A stretch of 64,000 bases of DNA from assembly GCA_035578905.1 (NCBI GenBank), contig JAQJVL010002618.1, forward strand, positions 1 to 64,000, in the 5' to 3' direction. The number at the start of each line of letters is the position of its first letter. Position 1 is the first letter of the stretch. Under the pieces are notes generated by a model, which did not search any database, had not been told where the DNA came from, and saw only the letters and a list, made by a program, of their open reading frames with translations. Of the stretch, positions 12,738 to 26,797 are shown piece after piece. Both the position numbers and the translations under genes were made by a program. This stretch comes from Stictocephala bisonia (lineage: Eukaryota; Arthropoda; Insecta; Hemiptera; Membracidae).

Positions 12738-13320
12738 ATGGCAACCACGGAGAGTGTTGTGGAAAGCCTAAACCGATCATCTTCGAAACAGAATGCAAGC
12801 AATACGCCGTTGAGGAAGAAGTTCAAAAATGTTGGTGGTTTTCTATACAAGATTCAAACTGGCCGACTTAAACTGTATAGATAAAACATTAAAAATTTTG
12901 TACTGCACTGCAATGTGCTATCGAGAACCTGATATGAGTGAAGTATGCCTTTCAGATGAATGCCACGAACACATTATAGGTTTCATAATTAAGCAGACAA
13001 CACTTGAGTTTGAACGTCTTGACAGTGCTGTAGAGATGCCACAGCACAGGTTACGTGTAACCACTTGGTGTACTGTGTCAGTTAAAGTTACAAGTTTCCC
13101 ATATTTTCTTGAATACAGAAATAGAAATATTCCTATTGTAAATCAGGACTACTAAATGATAATTCTTGATCATTATACAATATAGAAGGCCTCAGCAGGT
13201 TTTTTCATGACCAAATCTCCCTTTTCGTTCACAATGGTTCCAGCAAGATGGCGCAACCAGCCACACTGCCTCAGAGAGCATTTCTTTTCCTCAAGAAACT
13301 TTAGGTAACTATTTCATATC
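12738..13320 (+). pseudogene. IS630/Tc1-mariner-type transposase relic
   Basis: Cut-and-paste transposase. An N-terminal piece from ATG 12738 ends in LRKKFKNVGGFLYKIQTGRL, like the LRRILKKxLxLxPYKIQL stretch of the DNA-binding region. After a frameshift come CLSDECHEHIIGFI (12945 region; SDE holds the first catalytic Asp), HRLRVTTWCTVS and FPYFLEYRNRNIPIVNQ (to 13155). A stop and another shift follow, then WFQQDGATSHTASES (13234-13280) with the second catalytic Asp. The third acidic region is not clear. Terminal inverted repeats were not found. Confidence 0.75.
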
Positions 13321-15238
13321 CTTTAGAACAAAGTGTCCTTACCTAACCTGACACAACCTAAGGCCCACGTCTAGGTAATGTTGATTTTCCGTTGATTCTC
13401 TCAGGGAGACATCTTCCGTGAGGACCCACCGACTGTTATCGTCCAATTCCAGAAAAAATAATGCTTTTAAAAAAAGAACGTATCATCTTCCCCAGAATGA
13501 TACAAACCTCAAGACCGGTACGATTGCTGTCTAAAAATAAAAGCAGTTTCCATTGAACGCGTTATGATCCAAATCCAAACGAATTTGCTTCTTTTGACTT
13601 GTATTTTGTTGGTAGAATAATGTTAATAAATCTTATTATTTCAATACAGTTTTTTGCGCATAAAATGTAGTAAGGTGTCTATACAAAACATTGTGTTGTT
13701 GTTCTTCTGGCTGAACTCTCTTCATAGTAAATGAATAGTTAAGAAACAAGAATATGATCTTTTTTAGTGTAAAAGCCGGACTAATTTTTGTTACGTTAGT
13801 ATAGTTTTGAGGGTACACAAATTAATTGTATACTTGAATACTCACAGCGGTATATTTCAGAAAAAACAATTTTTCCGTTCTTTTCCTCATTTGCATAACT
13901 GTCCTAGCTGTTTTTATTATTTATTTACCTACTATTAAAACATCAAGACCCAAAATTACCAAAGGTAATATTAACAGATCTTAAGGATAAATGTTAAAAT
14001 CTTCACACTACAAGGTATTGTTATTTTTGAGCTCTCTAAATACTGTCATTGCTTGATGTCTATGGCCATATACTCCCATATCTCAATACTTTATTCACTG
14101 TATTATTTAGAATGGATTATTAGACTTTACATTATAACTAAATTTAGTTTTAAGAAAATATCTAGCTGCAAAGACTTTTGTAATTTGTTATTGCCAGCTA
14201 AACTAAATTGCAATTAAATCGGCAAATCTATAATTGCCAATGAGAGACAATATATTTTTTTAGTCTAAGTTTTGAAAACAGGAATTTATTTGCATCATTT
14301 GAGAGATAAGGAGGTACCATATAGTTTGTTATATTGTGTCTGTTTCTTCCAATAATTCCAATTGTATATTTGACCATCTTCGAAGGAGGAGTGGGTGGAA
14401 TAAACCTGTCGTAAACTTGTTGTGGCTTGTGATCAACGAAGTGTTTTGTTTACATATCAATAATTTTGGAGGTTTGGTCCCTAATTGACCTTTTCATAGT
14501 TTTTTTTTTTTTTTTTTTTTTTTACCCAAGGATTGACTTTTTTAAAGAATGTTAGTGTAGGGTATTCTATTCATGGATTTTGGAGACAACACAATAACTA
14601 TTATCTTAAACCTAATTGTGTAAAAACAATCAATCATGTGTCAAAAAACCAAAGAGTTGACATAATGTCCTTCAGGGATGATGTATTGGCAGGGAACAGG
14701 CCTTTTGTATTTCCTTCTACAAACTGCTGCTTTTACAAAGTTTTTCACTGTGATAACTTGACTTGAAGTTAAATACAACATAGAAAGAAGCATACTTGCA
14801 TTTAAATTCCAAGTGAATTTTTCTGCATCAACCAAGTGAAAATTTTCTTAAAACTATTATCACTATTCTGAAAATAAATGCATCATGATTTCATAGTTTG
14901 GTATTAAATTATTGCTATAATAGAGTCAAATCCTTTAAATTACTGCATGCTTAATGTAACAATTTACAAAATGGGTGTAGTTATGTTACATATTATATTG
15001 GGCGCCTCTTTATCAACAAATTGACATGGAGAGTAATTTGATACGGGTCGATAGGTTTCTCATTTTACTTCAAATATATCAAATGACAATACATGTTTCT
15101 AGACTGTTGACAGCAATATAAAACTACTGATGCACTTAACTAAATAGGTATCGCATACAAGAGGGTTATGTAGGTCATCATGTGTTTATATTAACATAAA
15201 AGGTGGAAGTAACTATTTATTCGCTGATCTAGTCTAAA

Positions 15239-15239
<1 letters not shown>
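13321..15239. other. AT-rich intergenic DNA
   Basis: Poly(T) at 14503-14523. Several 60-77 codon frames, none with recognisable composition. No RNA gene seen. Confidence 0.45.
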
Positions 15240-17466
<2,227 letters not shown>

Positions 17467-17712
17467 TAAAAAATCTATCTATAACATTGAAATATAAAAT
17501 TATATTGAGGTAGTTATGTAATATCATTAGCAATATAACATTTTAATACATCAAATGTTGTTTATTACCCCTATAGAAACTTCAGCTAATGTGAAATGTA
17601 ACCACTGATGTAAATAACGTTATACAATATGACGAATTATTTAACTGTTATAATGAGGATATTGATAAAATATTTGGAAATAAACACGACAGTTTAAATT
17701 TTTCTTAATTCA

Positions 17713-18160
17713 TTATTATTCATTTCTAAGACGTCGATCGGAGATATATGGGCGAATATGAAGGGTGAATGAGTGTGATTAGTGTAGATGAACGAGTTTA
17801 TTTATTGTTACTATCTGAGTTCGTTTTATCTCAGAAAGGACTATTTATTACTAGCCTAATAGTCAGGGCAACTATGGGACCTACACCTTTACGTGGAATT
17901 CGAACTACGTAGTGTTGGTCTGATCTTCCGCTAACTGATAAGTCTGACACTCAGTTCTCTTTCCTACATAACATCCGAACCTTGACTACCATCCAACACA
18001 GATACCACAGAATTCTCTAGTAGTGTCCACATTAATGGCAACCATTGAGCCGACGCCGTATCAGTATTAAGAGGACCGAGTCTGGAACCTATCACCTACA
18101 ATCTCTCAAACACTTTGTCCCCAAGTAGCTGGGTTACAGCACTGCGCCACCAGTGCTAGT
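17713..18160 (-). mobile_element. SINE type C, nearly full length, reverse
   Basis: Minus-strand head GCACTGGTGGCGCAGTGCTG with A box TGGCGCAGTGCTG and a weak B box GGTTCCAGACTCGG, a body with CGGCTCAATGG, and the tail TGGGCGAATATG. It is the longest of the five copies in the window and shows that the family is tRNA-derived. Confidence 0.85.
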
Positions 18161-18268
18161 CAAAGTGGTTTTTCTGTTGTGCTCAGAATATAAATAGTAT
18201 ATAGATATACATCATAAACTCAAAACCTTTCTGAACACAACATAAATACCACTTTGACTAGCTTTACA
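18152..18268. mobile_element. Small hairpin MITE, CTAG at both ends
   Basis: TCAAAGTGGTTTTTCTGTTG on the left and an inverted counterpart ending CCACTTTGA on the right, about 28 bases each with one small gap, flanked by CTAG on both sides. Roughly 110 bp in total with no coding capacity. Confidence 0.7.
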
Positions 18269-18512
18269 TTATTAAGGATAATTTAAACTGTCGTGTTCAT
18301 GTACAAATATGTGATTAATCTCGTCATTATAACAGTTGCAATTAAATGATTCGTCACTGTGTAAAACATTATTTACATGAGTGGTTACATTTCACATTAG
18401 CTGAAGTTTCTAAAGGGGCAACTTAACAATATTCGATGCATTAAAAGGTTATATTGCTAATGACCTACCCCAATATAATTTTATATTTTCTCGGACTTAT
18501 AGATAGATTTAG

Positions 18513-19266
18513 AAAACTACTTAAAGACACTATTCGTGGAATTCTTTCCACGTTGGATTGTATGATACATTTTATGCTGTCTCTAATGGGTCTTTAAGGA
18601 ATGCTTTAATTCTAATATCCTGACAATCACTGAGCTCTTTGGGTAATAATTGTATTTACCAAATCACACAAATTCCATCTACTGTGGTCTAATCTACCCA
18701 TGAATTTCTAGCGGATTGGCACAACGGGAAGGTTATACAAGAGCAAACCTTTTCATAATGTTTATCCTTAACTAAAAAAGCATTCCAAACTATTGCAAGA
18801 TTCAAGCAAGCCGGGTTTAAATAGTTAAAAATTGTTGAAATTTATCTTGCTTCTAAATTTTTTGAACTCGTCTTCTTTTCAAATCCAAATGTGAACCATA
18901 GGTTGAGGTATACAATCTTATGCAACTAGAGGCAAGGAGAAAGTAAATGCAAATATGTACGAATAAAAGTGAATTCGATGTATGAGTGAATAGATTGTCG
19001 ACATTGCCGATTACCACAACATTGTAACATATTCATGGATTAAAACATATATTAATTTACTACCCAAATACTGCCAATTTAGTACGAAACTCAATATGTT
19101 TGGTGATAATATAGTGTATATATTATTATTACAAATAATGTTACAAGTGCATTTACAAAAAATATATACTAGTTATGTATATCTAAATAAATGCAATATC
19201 AGCTGACATTATTGAGAGGCCCATAGGGATTTAACTTGGTGATTAGATTTTTAAATTTTACTATAA
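18513..19266. other. AT-rich intergenic DNA
   Basis: No gene, RNA box or tandem array recognised. Confidence 0.45.
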
Positions 19267-19690
19267 CTAGTGGATTGTTGGGGCAAAGCCTCTATAAAAA
19301 TAAAATTAAAAATTTTCTGTTAAATATTAAGTGTATAATATTTATTTTTGTAAAATGCGTCATCATATATGCAGATTAATCAGGTATAATTGTTGTGTTA
19401 AAACTTCTCTGTGTGTAAGGATTGTCTATTTCGTCGTTTTGGTCTACTGAATTTTCAATAAACAATTAAATTTAATTCCGTCTGGGGATTTTACTCTACT
19501 AAATGCAAAGTTGCCCAACGTTTGTTCAGGTAAACACCAGCTTCTTAAAGATTTGGCCTTGTGCCTTGTTAATTAGAGTACAAAACCTTAACAGCTGAAC
19601 TCAACTAATCAAAACAAAAGTTAGAAACCCTCTTTACATTAGACTAACATGGGAACTTTGATGGCCAACGGGGCGGAGTCCTAAAGGCGA
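19267..19690 (-). mobile_element. Helitron 3'-part relic
   Basis: The minus strand encodes LINKAQGQIFKK (19541-19576), the motif-V-like block of the Helitron PIF1-type helicase (usually TINKAQGQTFKK), followed by a stop-broken counterpart of the GQLYVAxSR block (GQLCI). About 270 bases further on, the minus strand reads CCAACAATCCACTAG|T, ending in the CTAG|T expected of a Helitron 3' terminus (19267-19270). The 5' end was not found. Confidence 0.6.
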
Positions 19691-20227
19691 ATTGCAAAAC
19701 TGATTTTTCTCGCCATCTACAATATCAGAGCTTTAAAATGAGCCATTTCCGAAGGCTGTAGGTGAAGTGTAGCGCTTGAAAATTTGACGCAATCGATTCG
19801 TCTTACGAAATTAAATATATAGGTTACGCATTGTATCAATTGCAACATTATTTTACAAACAGATAATGTTTAGCGTTAGAAGTGTATCCGTTTGTTGTAA
19901 GTTACAAAACTAAAACATTTGCTTCTTTTTTGGGTAAAATTAAATTATTTTCGAATACAATTATCCGGATAAAGTTTTAAGCAAGATATGTTTAAACATT
20001 TTTAAGATTTAGAGCTCTTACTTGATATCAATTATTGCTGTAGAAAAATCCAGGTTATGAAGCCCGCTTAAATGCTAGCACGTCTGATCATTGGATCACA
20101 TGCCCCAAAGTATGAGCAAACGAATGGATAAAGTTTGATTGTTGTTATTTTATTTTAACCTTAAATGAATAAACTTATTCAATGATAGTTTTATCAGAAA
20201 ATACGGTAATTAAAGAGTTCACACGAA
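19691..20227. other. AT-rich intergenic DNA
   Basis: Nothing supported. Confidence 0.4.
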
Positions 20228-20580
20228 CTAAAGGACTTTTTCCCACTTGTATGTTCAAAACTTGAGTATGGCTTTATTGTTTGGTTTACGGTTTACGTAT
20301 AGTAGTTAACAAGTTCACATGATTGGAAACATTCAAATATTTTGTATTTTTTCTGTAGCTTAAACAGTTTGAACAATAAACAGATGTAAACATAAGTGGA
20401 ATAGTTAAATATTGACTTGTTGTTTACGAGGTTCCTCATTACTCCCACCGCAGAGTTCTCGAACCAATCTGATGTACAAATAGTTCTTTGAATATTATGT
20501 ACAGGCTGAATAACGTTTATTATTTTGAAAAGATGCATACTTTTACCCTTTCCACTTAAAAAACACCTATAATAATGGTA
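20228..20580 (+). pseudogene. Possible LINE reverse-transcriptase scrap
   Basis: The plus strand reads LVCSKLEYGFIVWFT at about 20249-20293, matching the LVRSKLEYGxIVWxP block found after the RT domain in Jockey-type LINEs. The downstream part is badly decayed. Confidence 0.4.
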
Positions 20581-21494
20581 TTGAAACAAAATTATTTATT
20601 TACGTTACCAAAGAGTTGTGTTGTCTTTTGTCGTCTTTTTGTTGTTGCTATATAATCACTGGGAATTTTTTCTGATAATTTGTATGTATTTAATAATATA
20701 CAAAATATTTTGCCTTTGGCTCTCTATGAAGATTATTTTTACTTTTTGCTTAAGGTGTATTGTTAATATTTTTAAATAATTCCCTTCCCATTCTTTTTAT
20801 TTTTCATACTCAAATCATTGTCGAATTTGTTGTAAGTTTAGTATTTTATACTTTCATGTTAGTCATACATTTTATGGTTTCTTTTGGTTACCTATGTTTC
20901 AAACATTATTTATGTTATGTGAACATAATAATATTTTTATAATGTTTATTGGATATCTTTTATCAATATTGTCTATTTTATTTTTTATTTATTTATTTTT
21001 TATTGTGTCAGCCTTGCTAGACACTTCAGGAATGCTAGATGAAGTTTGAACTGCTTATAAGCATATAGCTTAAAACATTTACACATCACACGGTGGAATG
21101 TTTATACTATTGATGCTGCAATATATTTTGACTATATCTGTTGTGTCGCAAAATAAATACATTTTCTATCTAGATCAGAAATAAAATCATAATTATGAGC
21201 TGTAGCCCATTAAGACTAGATTATTCGTTGCCCTTTTACTTTTTAAAATAAATATGGTAAACATTTATAAAATATATTTTTACAACTGTTAGAAATTACG
21301 GGTGGATTCAAATGAAAGAACGTGTTAGAGAAATGGAGCGTATTCCGCGCGACATGTGACAGCAGCAAATAAATTGAACGCCCCTAGCTCAGCAAAGGTC
21401 ATGTGTGCACAGTGATTACTGGCAGCCCCCTCTCCCCCAAGGTACGTCTCTAGATTAGTTGGAACAGTTTTAGAATTTTACGTGGACCTCACAC
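20581..21494. other. AT-rich DNA with a GC-richer patch before the LINE
   Basis: 21300-21500 is less AT-rich and contains CCCCCTCTCCCCC; no coding pattern seen. It may be an interspersed repeat that I could not name. Confidence 0.4.
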
Positions 21495-22275
21495 ATAGAC
21501 AGTATTTGTTCAAAATTATCGTCACAATTATTTTTGCTAAATAGATTTTCTAGTTATGGTAATTTTTTCATTATGAAACTAATTTATACGGCACTAATAA
21601 AATCAAGATTGAGATATGGAATTATTCTCTGGGGCTCTGCGTCCCATACTGCATTAATACGAGTGTTCCGTTTGCAAAAAAGGGCAATCCGCGTAATGGC
21701 TGGTGTAAGTAGAAGAACTTCTTGTAAAGAAATCTTTAAACCATTTAAAATATTAACTTTAACATCTCTGTACATATATGAAATGATCATATTTTACAAC
21801 TTTAAAATTTCAAAATTTCAGACCGGTTCAAATATACATAACTATAGTACAAGATTTTGTAATCAACACAGGCAGTCATCTCATAGATTGGAGTTGACAG
21901 CTTCACTTCCCCAGAATATAGGCCCTAAGTTGTTTAATAGACTGCCTAACCATATAAAACAGCAAATATGCGAAAAACAATTTAAATCTTCCCTGCAGCA
22001 CTTCTTGTTAAGTGGAGCTTTTTACAATGTTGAGGAATTTCTAATGGAACAATAGTTTTTATTAGTGACAAATATGTAAACAAATATTATTAATAAATAG
22101 AAATTTAATTTAAGTTATAATAACCTAACCTTTTATTATTATATATTATATTATTATATTATATATTATTATAATAGTATAGTATTGTAATATTAATTCT
22201 TTATACATGACCAATGTAATACAATTGTAATAATTGTCTACTACAAAATAAATATATTTTGATTTTGATTTTGAG
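21495..22275 (+). mobile_element. 5'-truncated LINE, 3' end intact, (TTTTGA)n tail
   Basis: Carries only the last part of ORF2 plus a 3' UTR. The body ends with AAAATAAATATA followed by TTTTGATTTTGATTTTGA (22257-22274). 5' truncation with an intact 3' tail is the normal outcome of target-primed reverse transcription. The protein resembles the C-terminus of the LINE at 5245-8690, so they are relatives. Confidence 0.85.
21500..22055 (+). pseudogene. LINE ORF2 C-terminal fragment
   Basis: An open frame of about 180 codons, in frame upstream with SKLSSQLFLLNRFSSYG. Blocks: LIKSRLRYGIILWGSA, RVFRLQKRAIRVMAG, CKEIFKPFKILTLTSLYIYE, YSTRFCNQHRQSSHRLEL, GPKLFNRLPNHIKQQ and a tail ending EEFLMEQ. These are the thumb/C-terminal blocks of Jockey/CR1 ORF2. 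The uninterrupted frame suggests a younger insertion than the copy at 5-8 kb. Confidence 0.85.
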
Positions 22276-23175
22276 TTGTTGAATGCCAAAAAAATCTCTC
22301 TAATAATACTATAAGAACCTAGGAATACAAAAAAGAAAAGATTTTTATTCCTGTAAACTTAACTGAACATTAGAAAATCTTTCTTTTACAAATATAATGT
22401 TACAGTTATTCAAAGTGACATCTTATGTATTATGTAGTAGAAGAAAATACTTGCATATCAGCTCAATAGTTTACAGAGATCGTTAATGTGTATATTATTT
22501 TAAAATTGCAAGCATAATATTGATATACGGTAAGGGATTTTGCTTATATTGGCCTTATTTGTGGATAGTTAAATCGCCTACTAAGAACTTGTTAGACGAG
22601 TATATTCTTAAATGGTAGGAGTAAAATATGTGGGTTTGATGTCAAAAACAGTGATCAGAAGGAACAGATAAAATAACTATCAAAAAGTTCAATTAAAATT
22701 CAAATTCACTTTTATACCTGTTCTCAATGAGGTTGTGTATACAATTGAGTTAGATACGGTCAAGTTTTATTTTGTGTCCACATTGATGGATATTACATAT
22801 AATATATTACATATAATACGGACCTTTATATTGTAATACTTAGAAACTATTCTTAGATTTCAAGCTGTGTAAACAATATACTTCGTAAATTACTTTTTGA
22901 AAATAAAGTTTTCATATGAAAAACTCGTTAGGTGCGTATTTTTTATAATATTCTTGAATTAAAATTTAAATAATTGTAGTCTCAATTCTCAGAACTGGGC
23001 GTGCCTTATGTAGAATGTCGAAAGAATGGTGGAACTATTAAATGTGAGAGTTTCTTTATTTGGTACTTGGAGTAATTTCAATGGATTTAAATTAAATATT
23101 TTTAATAATTCCACAATTTTTAATTTTTGATTAATGCATTTTCACCAGTTACGGCATATTCAGATCATAATAAAT
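22276..23175. other. AT-rich intergenic DNA
   Basis: No supported feature. Confidence 0.45.
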
Positions 23176-24990
23176 CTGAAAGGGCTGTTGAGTGTGAGGG
23201 GTACAAGCAACCAAGACTCTACCTCGTTCTTATATCAACTGAACATCTCTACTGACACATTGTACAACCGCTTCTGACACTGGGGAGCATTATTGAGCAC
23301 TATGTTGAGAGAAAGGAAAGGGCTGTTGAGTGTGAGGGCTACAAGCACCCTAGACTCTACCTCATTCTTACTTCAGCTGAACACCCCTACTGACACATTG
23401 TACAACAGCTTCTGTCACCGGAGAGCATTATTTAGAATGTCGAGGGAAAGGAAAGGGCTGTTGAGTATGAGGGCTACAAGCACCCTAGACTCTACCTCAT
23501 TCTTACTTCAGCTGAACACCCCTACTCACACATTGTACAACAGCTTCTGACACCTGGTGAACATTATTTAGAGAATGTCGAGAGAAAGGAAAGGGCTGTT
23601 GAGTGTGAGGGCTACAAGCACCCTAGACTCTACCTCATTCTTACTTCAGCTGAACACCCCTACTGACACATTGTACAACAGCTTCTGACACCTGGTGAAC
23701 ATTATTTAGAGAATGTCGAGAGAAAGGAAAGGGCTGTTGAGTGTGAGGGCTACAAGCACCCTATACTCTACCTCATTCTTACTTTAGCTGAACACCCCTA
23801 CAGGGCTGTTGAGTGTGAGGGCTACAAGCACCCTATACTCTACCTCATTCTTACTTTAGCTGAACACCCCTACAGACATATTGTACAACAGCTGCTGTCA
23901 CTGTGGAGCATTATTTAGAATGTCGAGAGAAAGGAAAGGGCTGTTGAGTGTGAGGGCTACAAGCACCCTAGACTCTACCTCATTCTTACTTTAGCTGAAC
24001 ACCCCTACTGACACATTGTACAACAGCTGCTGTCACTGTGGAGCATTATTTAGAATGTTGAGAGAAAGGAAAGGGCTGTTGAGTGTGAGGGCTACAAGCA
24101 CCCTAGACTGTACCTCATTCTTACTTCAGCTGAACACCGCTACTGACACATTGTACAACAGCTTCTGACACTGGGGAGCATTATTTAAAATGTCAAGAGA
24201 AAGGAAAGGGTTATTGACTGTGAGGGCTACGAACACCCTAGACTATACCTCAATCTTATATCAGCTGATCATTCCTACTGACACACAATGTACAACACCT
24301 GAGAGAAAGGAAAGGGCTGTTGAGTATGAGGGCTACAAGCACCCTAGACTCTACCTCATTCTTACTTCAGCTGAACACCCCTACTGACACATTGTACAAC
24401 ACCTTCTGACACTGGGGAGCATTATTTAAAATGTCGAGAGAAAGGAAAGGGTTATTGACTGTGAGGGCTACAAACACCCTAGACTATACCTCAATCTTAT
24501 ATCAGCTGATCATTCCTACTGACACACAATGTACAACACCTGTTGTCTCCGGGTGAGCCTTATTTAGAATATCGAAAGAAAGGAAAGGGCTGTTGAGTAT
24601 GAGGGCTACAAGCACCCTAGACTCTACCTCATTCTTACTTCAGCTGAACACCCCTACTCACACATTGTACAACAGCTTCTGACACCTGGTGAACATTATT
24701 TAGAGAATGTCGAGAGAAAGGAAAGGGCTGTTGAGTGTGAGGGCTACAAGCACCCTAGACTCTCCATCATTCTTACTTCAGCTGAACACCCCTACTGACA
24801 CATTGTACAACAGCTTCTGACACTGGGGAGCATTATTTAAAATGTCGAGAGAAAGGAAAGGGTTATTGACTGTGAGGGCTACAAACACCCTAGACCTCAA
24901 TCTTATAGCCTAATCATTCCTACTGACACACAATGTACAACACCTGTTGTCTTCGGGTGAGCCTTATTTAGAATGTCGAGAGAAATGAAA
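23176..24990. repeat. 138-bp minisatellite with a coding-like unit, about 14 copies
   Basis: GGGCTGTTGAGTGTGAGGGC recurs about every 135-138 bases. In one frame a unit reads ENVERKERAVECEGYKHPRL then YLILTSAEHPY, a variable codon, and HIVQQLLTPGEHYL: 46 codons. The variable codon is TGA in most units, TCA near 23526 and 24658, and AGA near 23873. Some units have 1-2 base changes that break the frame. One truncated duplicate lies at 23804. Confidence 0.9.
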
Positions 24991-25635
24991 GGACCTTTGA
25001 CAACTTGGTAATCTTTAACAACCAACATTCAGATAACAAACTAATATTCATCATAATTTATCAAACTAATTTACATATTGAAAACTGTTTTTGTAGTTTC
25101 AGATGCATAATTTACGGATCAATTTTGTTTTACAGTTCCCTTGTTTTATAATGACTCCAATTTTTGTAATCGGGCTCTCTGATAGTGAACTGAGTCCAAT
25201 GATTTACTTATATTCCTGACTCAATAAGTTTTCTCATGTAACTATCTCAAATGTTCAACTTGGTTGCCACTAGCCTTTACCTAGCACTTTTTACTATGAT
25301 AAAAATAATTCTGATAAACATATTTACGATTCAATTTGATTATTGTGTTTGTTTGATTACCCTTAGAAAGAACACCCTTAAAAAATGAAAAAAATGTTTT
25401 ATTTTTTCACTTTTTCTATATTATTTTGTGTTCTTTAACTGGCAATTCAAAGATGTATTAACTATTATTAACTTACTTTGTATGCTACCAACTTACGAAA
25501 GAAAAATAAATCTGCTGTTAACCAACAACGTGATTAGATATAAAGTTTATGAATAAAGGCCATACGAACGAAATGATTTAGGGATAGTTCGTTACTTTTA
25601 TGCTGCTATGGTTAAAATCAATATAAGAGATATTA
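24991..25635. other. AT-rich intergenic DNA
   Basis: No supported feature. Confidence 0.45.
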
Positions 25636-25815
25636 AGTCCTCTTGCTAGCTTAGTGGTTAGCACTTCTGCTTCATACTATGCAGATTGTCACGGGTTCAA
25701 ATCCAGGGAGGTCCACTATTTGCTTGATGGGTTTGGACCGTTGTCCCTTAACAACGTTTGTACCAACACAAAAATGACTCTGGGGTAAATAGACTAAAAA
25801 ATAAATAAAATAAAA
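25636..25815 (+). mobile_element. tRNA-derived SINE type B
   Basis: A box TAGCTTAGTGGTTAGC and B box GGGTTCAAATCC about 45 bases later are close to a real tRNA. The 3' body is GGACCGTTGTCCCTTAACAA and the tail is an A-rich AAATAAATAAAATAAAA stretch. The head cannot be folded into a clean tRNA acceptor stem and the A-rich tail fits a SINE, so I do not call a tRNA gene. Confidence 0.75.
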
Positions 25816-26520
25816 AACAACAATGATACTTTTCTCATGAACTTATAAAATAGAATAACTTACAAATATAAAATACAATGAATTAATTTAGAGCTGAAGG
25901 CTAGCTAAAAATTAATCCAGATACTAAAGGACTTTGCTGTAATTATTTACAAAATGGTCCATAAATATAATACATTGAAATTTACTAATTATATTTTCCA
26001 CCGTTAACGTTACCAATGAAATATTAGGCATATATGAGAACTTCTAACACAAACCTCATTTTGTACAAAATAAAGCCTGCTGGTTTGATATATTTGTAAA
26101 TATAATATGTATATTATGAACATGTTTTAAACATAGAAGTATACTTAGTTTCAAGCCAAGCAATATTCTATATTACATTTTACTTGAGGGTAAAGCACTG
26201 AGAAGTGTTCTTATGAAGTAGGCACTTAGTTAATCAACTAAGAACACATGAAGGGGTTTACATCTACCTGTTTCAAGATCTCCAATTACTCTGAGATACA
26301 GAGCTTGCACAGTTCTGATTAAAATAATGTGAGGGGTTTTGATTGAAATTCAATTGTAATACTGTGATAATTTGTTGAATAGGATTGTTTGTTTTAGTGG
26401 ATGTACAGTGTAAAAAAACATATAAATATTAAAAACATTTTTTTATTCGGTTGAGTTACAGTAATTCTCACTAATCGAAATAGTATGTAATTTTCACCTT
26501 CTTCGTTTCTATTTATTGTA

Positions 26521-26574
<54 letters not shown>

Positions 26575-26797
26575 TTGTGTTTGAATTATTCGTACTATAT
26601 AATGAATTATATTTCATTTCTTACGTGCCTCAGTCAATGTGACCAACATGAAGAAACCTGACGACGCGTTTCAGATTGAGCAATCCATCTTGAGGCCCCC
26701 TGTAGATTTGCTGTTACGATTCGTATCTATTAAGTTTACCAATACACATGATACTAAACCCCAATAGTCCATAATGGCCTCTAAAAACGTATTACTA
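25816..26797. other. AT-rich DNA with (TA)n at 26524-26571
   Basis: Besides the TA tract nothing is recognised, apart from a GC-richer patch at 26635-26710 containing CCTGACGACGCG. Confidence 0.45.

Larger units (their letters stand above)
17467..18512. mobile_element. Fold-back element with about 240-bp inverted arms, SINE nested inside
   Basis: Left arm 17467-17712 and right arm 18273-18512 are inverted copies (for example ATCTATCTATAACA against TATAGATAGATT at the outer ends, CGACAGTTTAAAT against ATTTAAACTGTCG at the inner ends). The interior is occupied by a reverse SINE and a small hairpin element. Confidence 0.85.

Noticed and set aside
20293..20589. 98-codon minus-strand frame as a gene
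   Set aside because: It is the shadow of a likely LINE fragment on the plus strand.
25645..25715. Functional tRNA gene
   Set aside because: A and B boxes are good, but the acceptor stem does not pair cleanly and an A-rich SINE tail follows.
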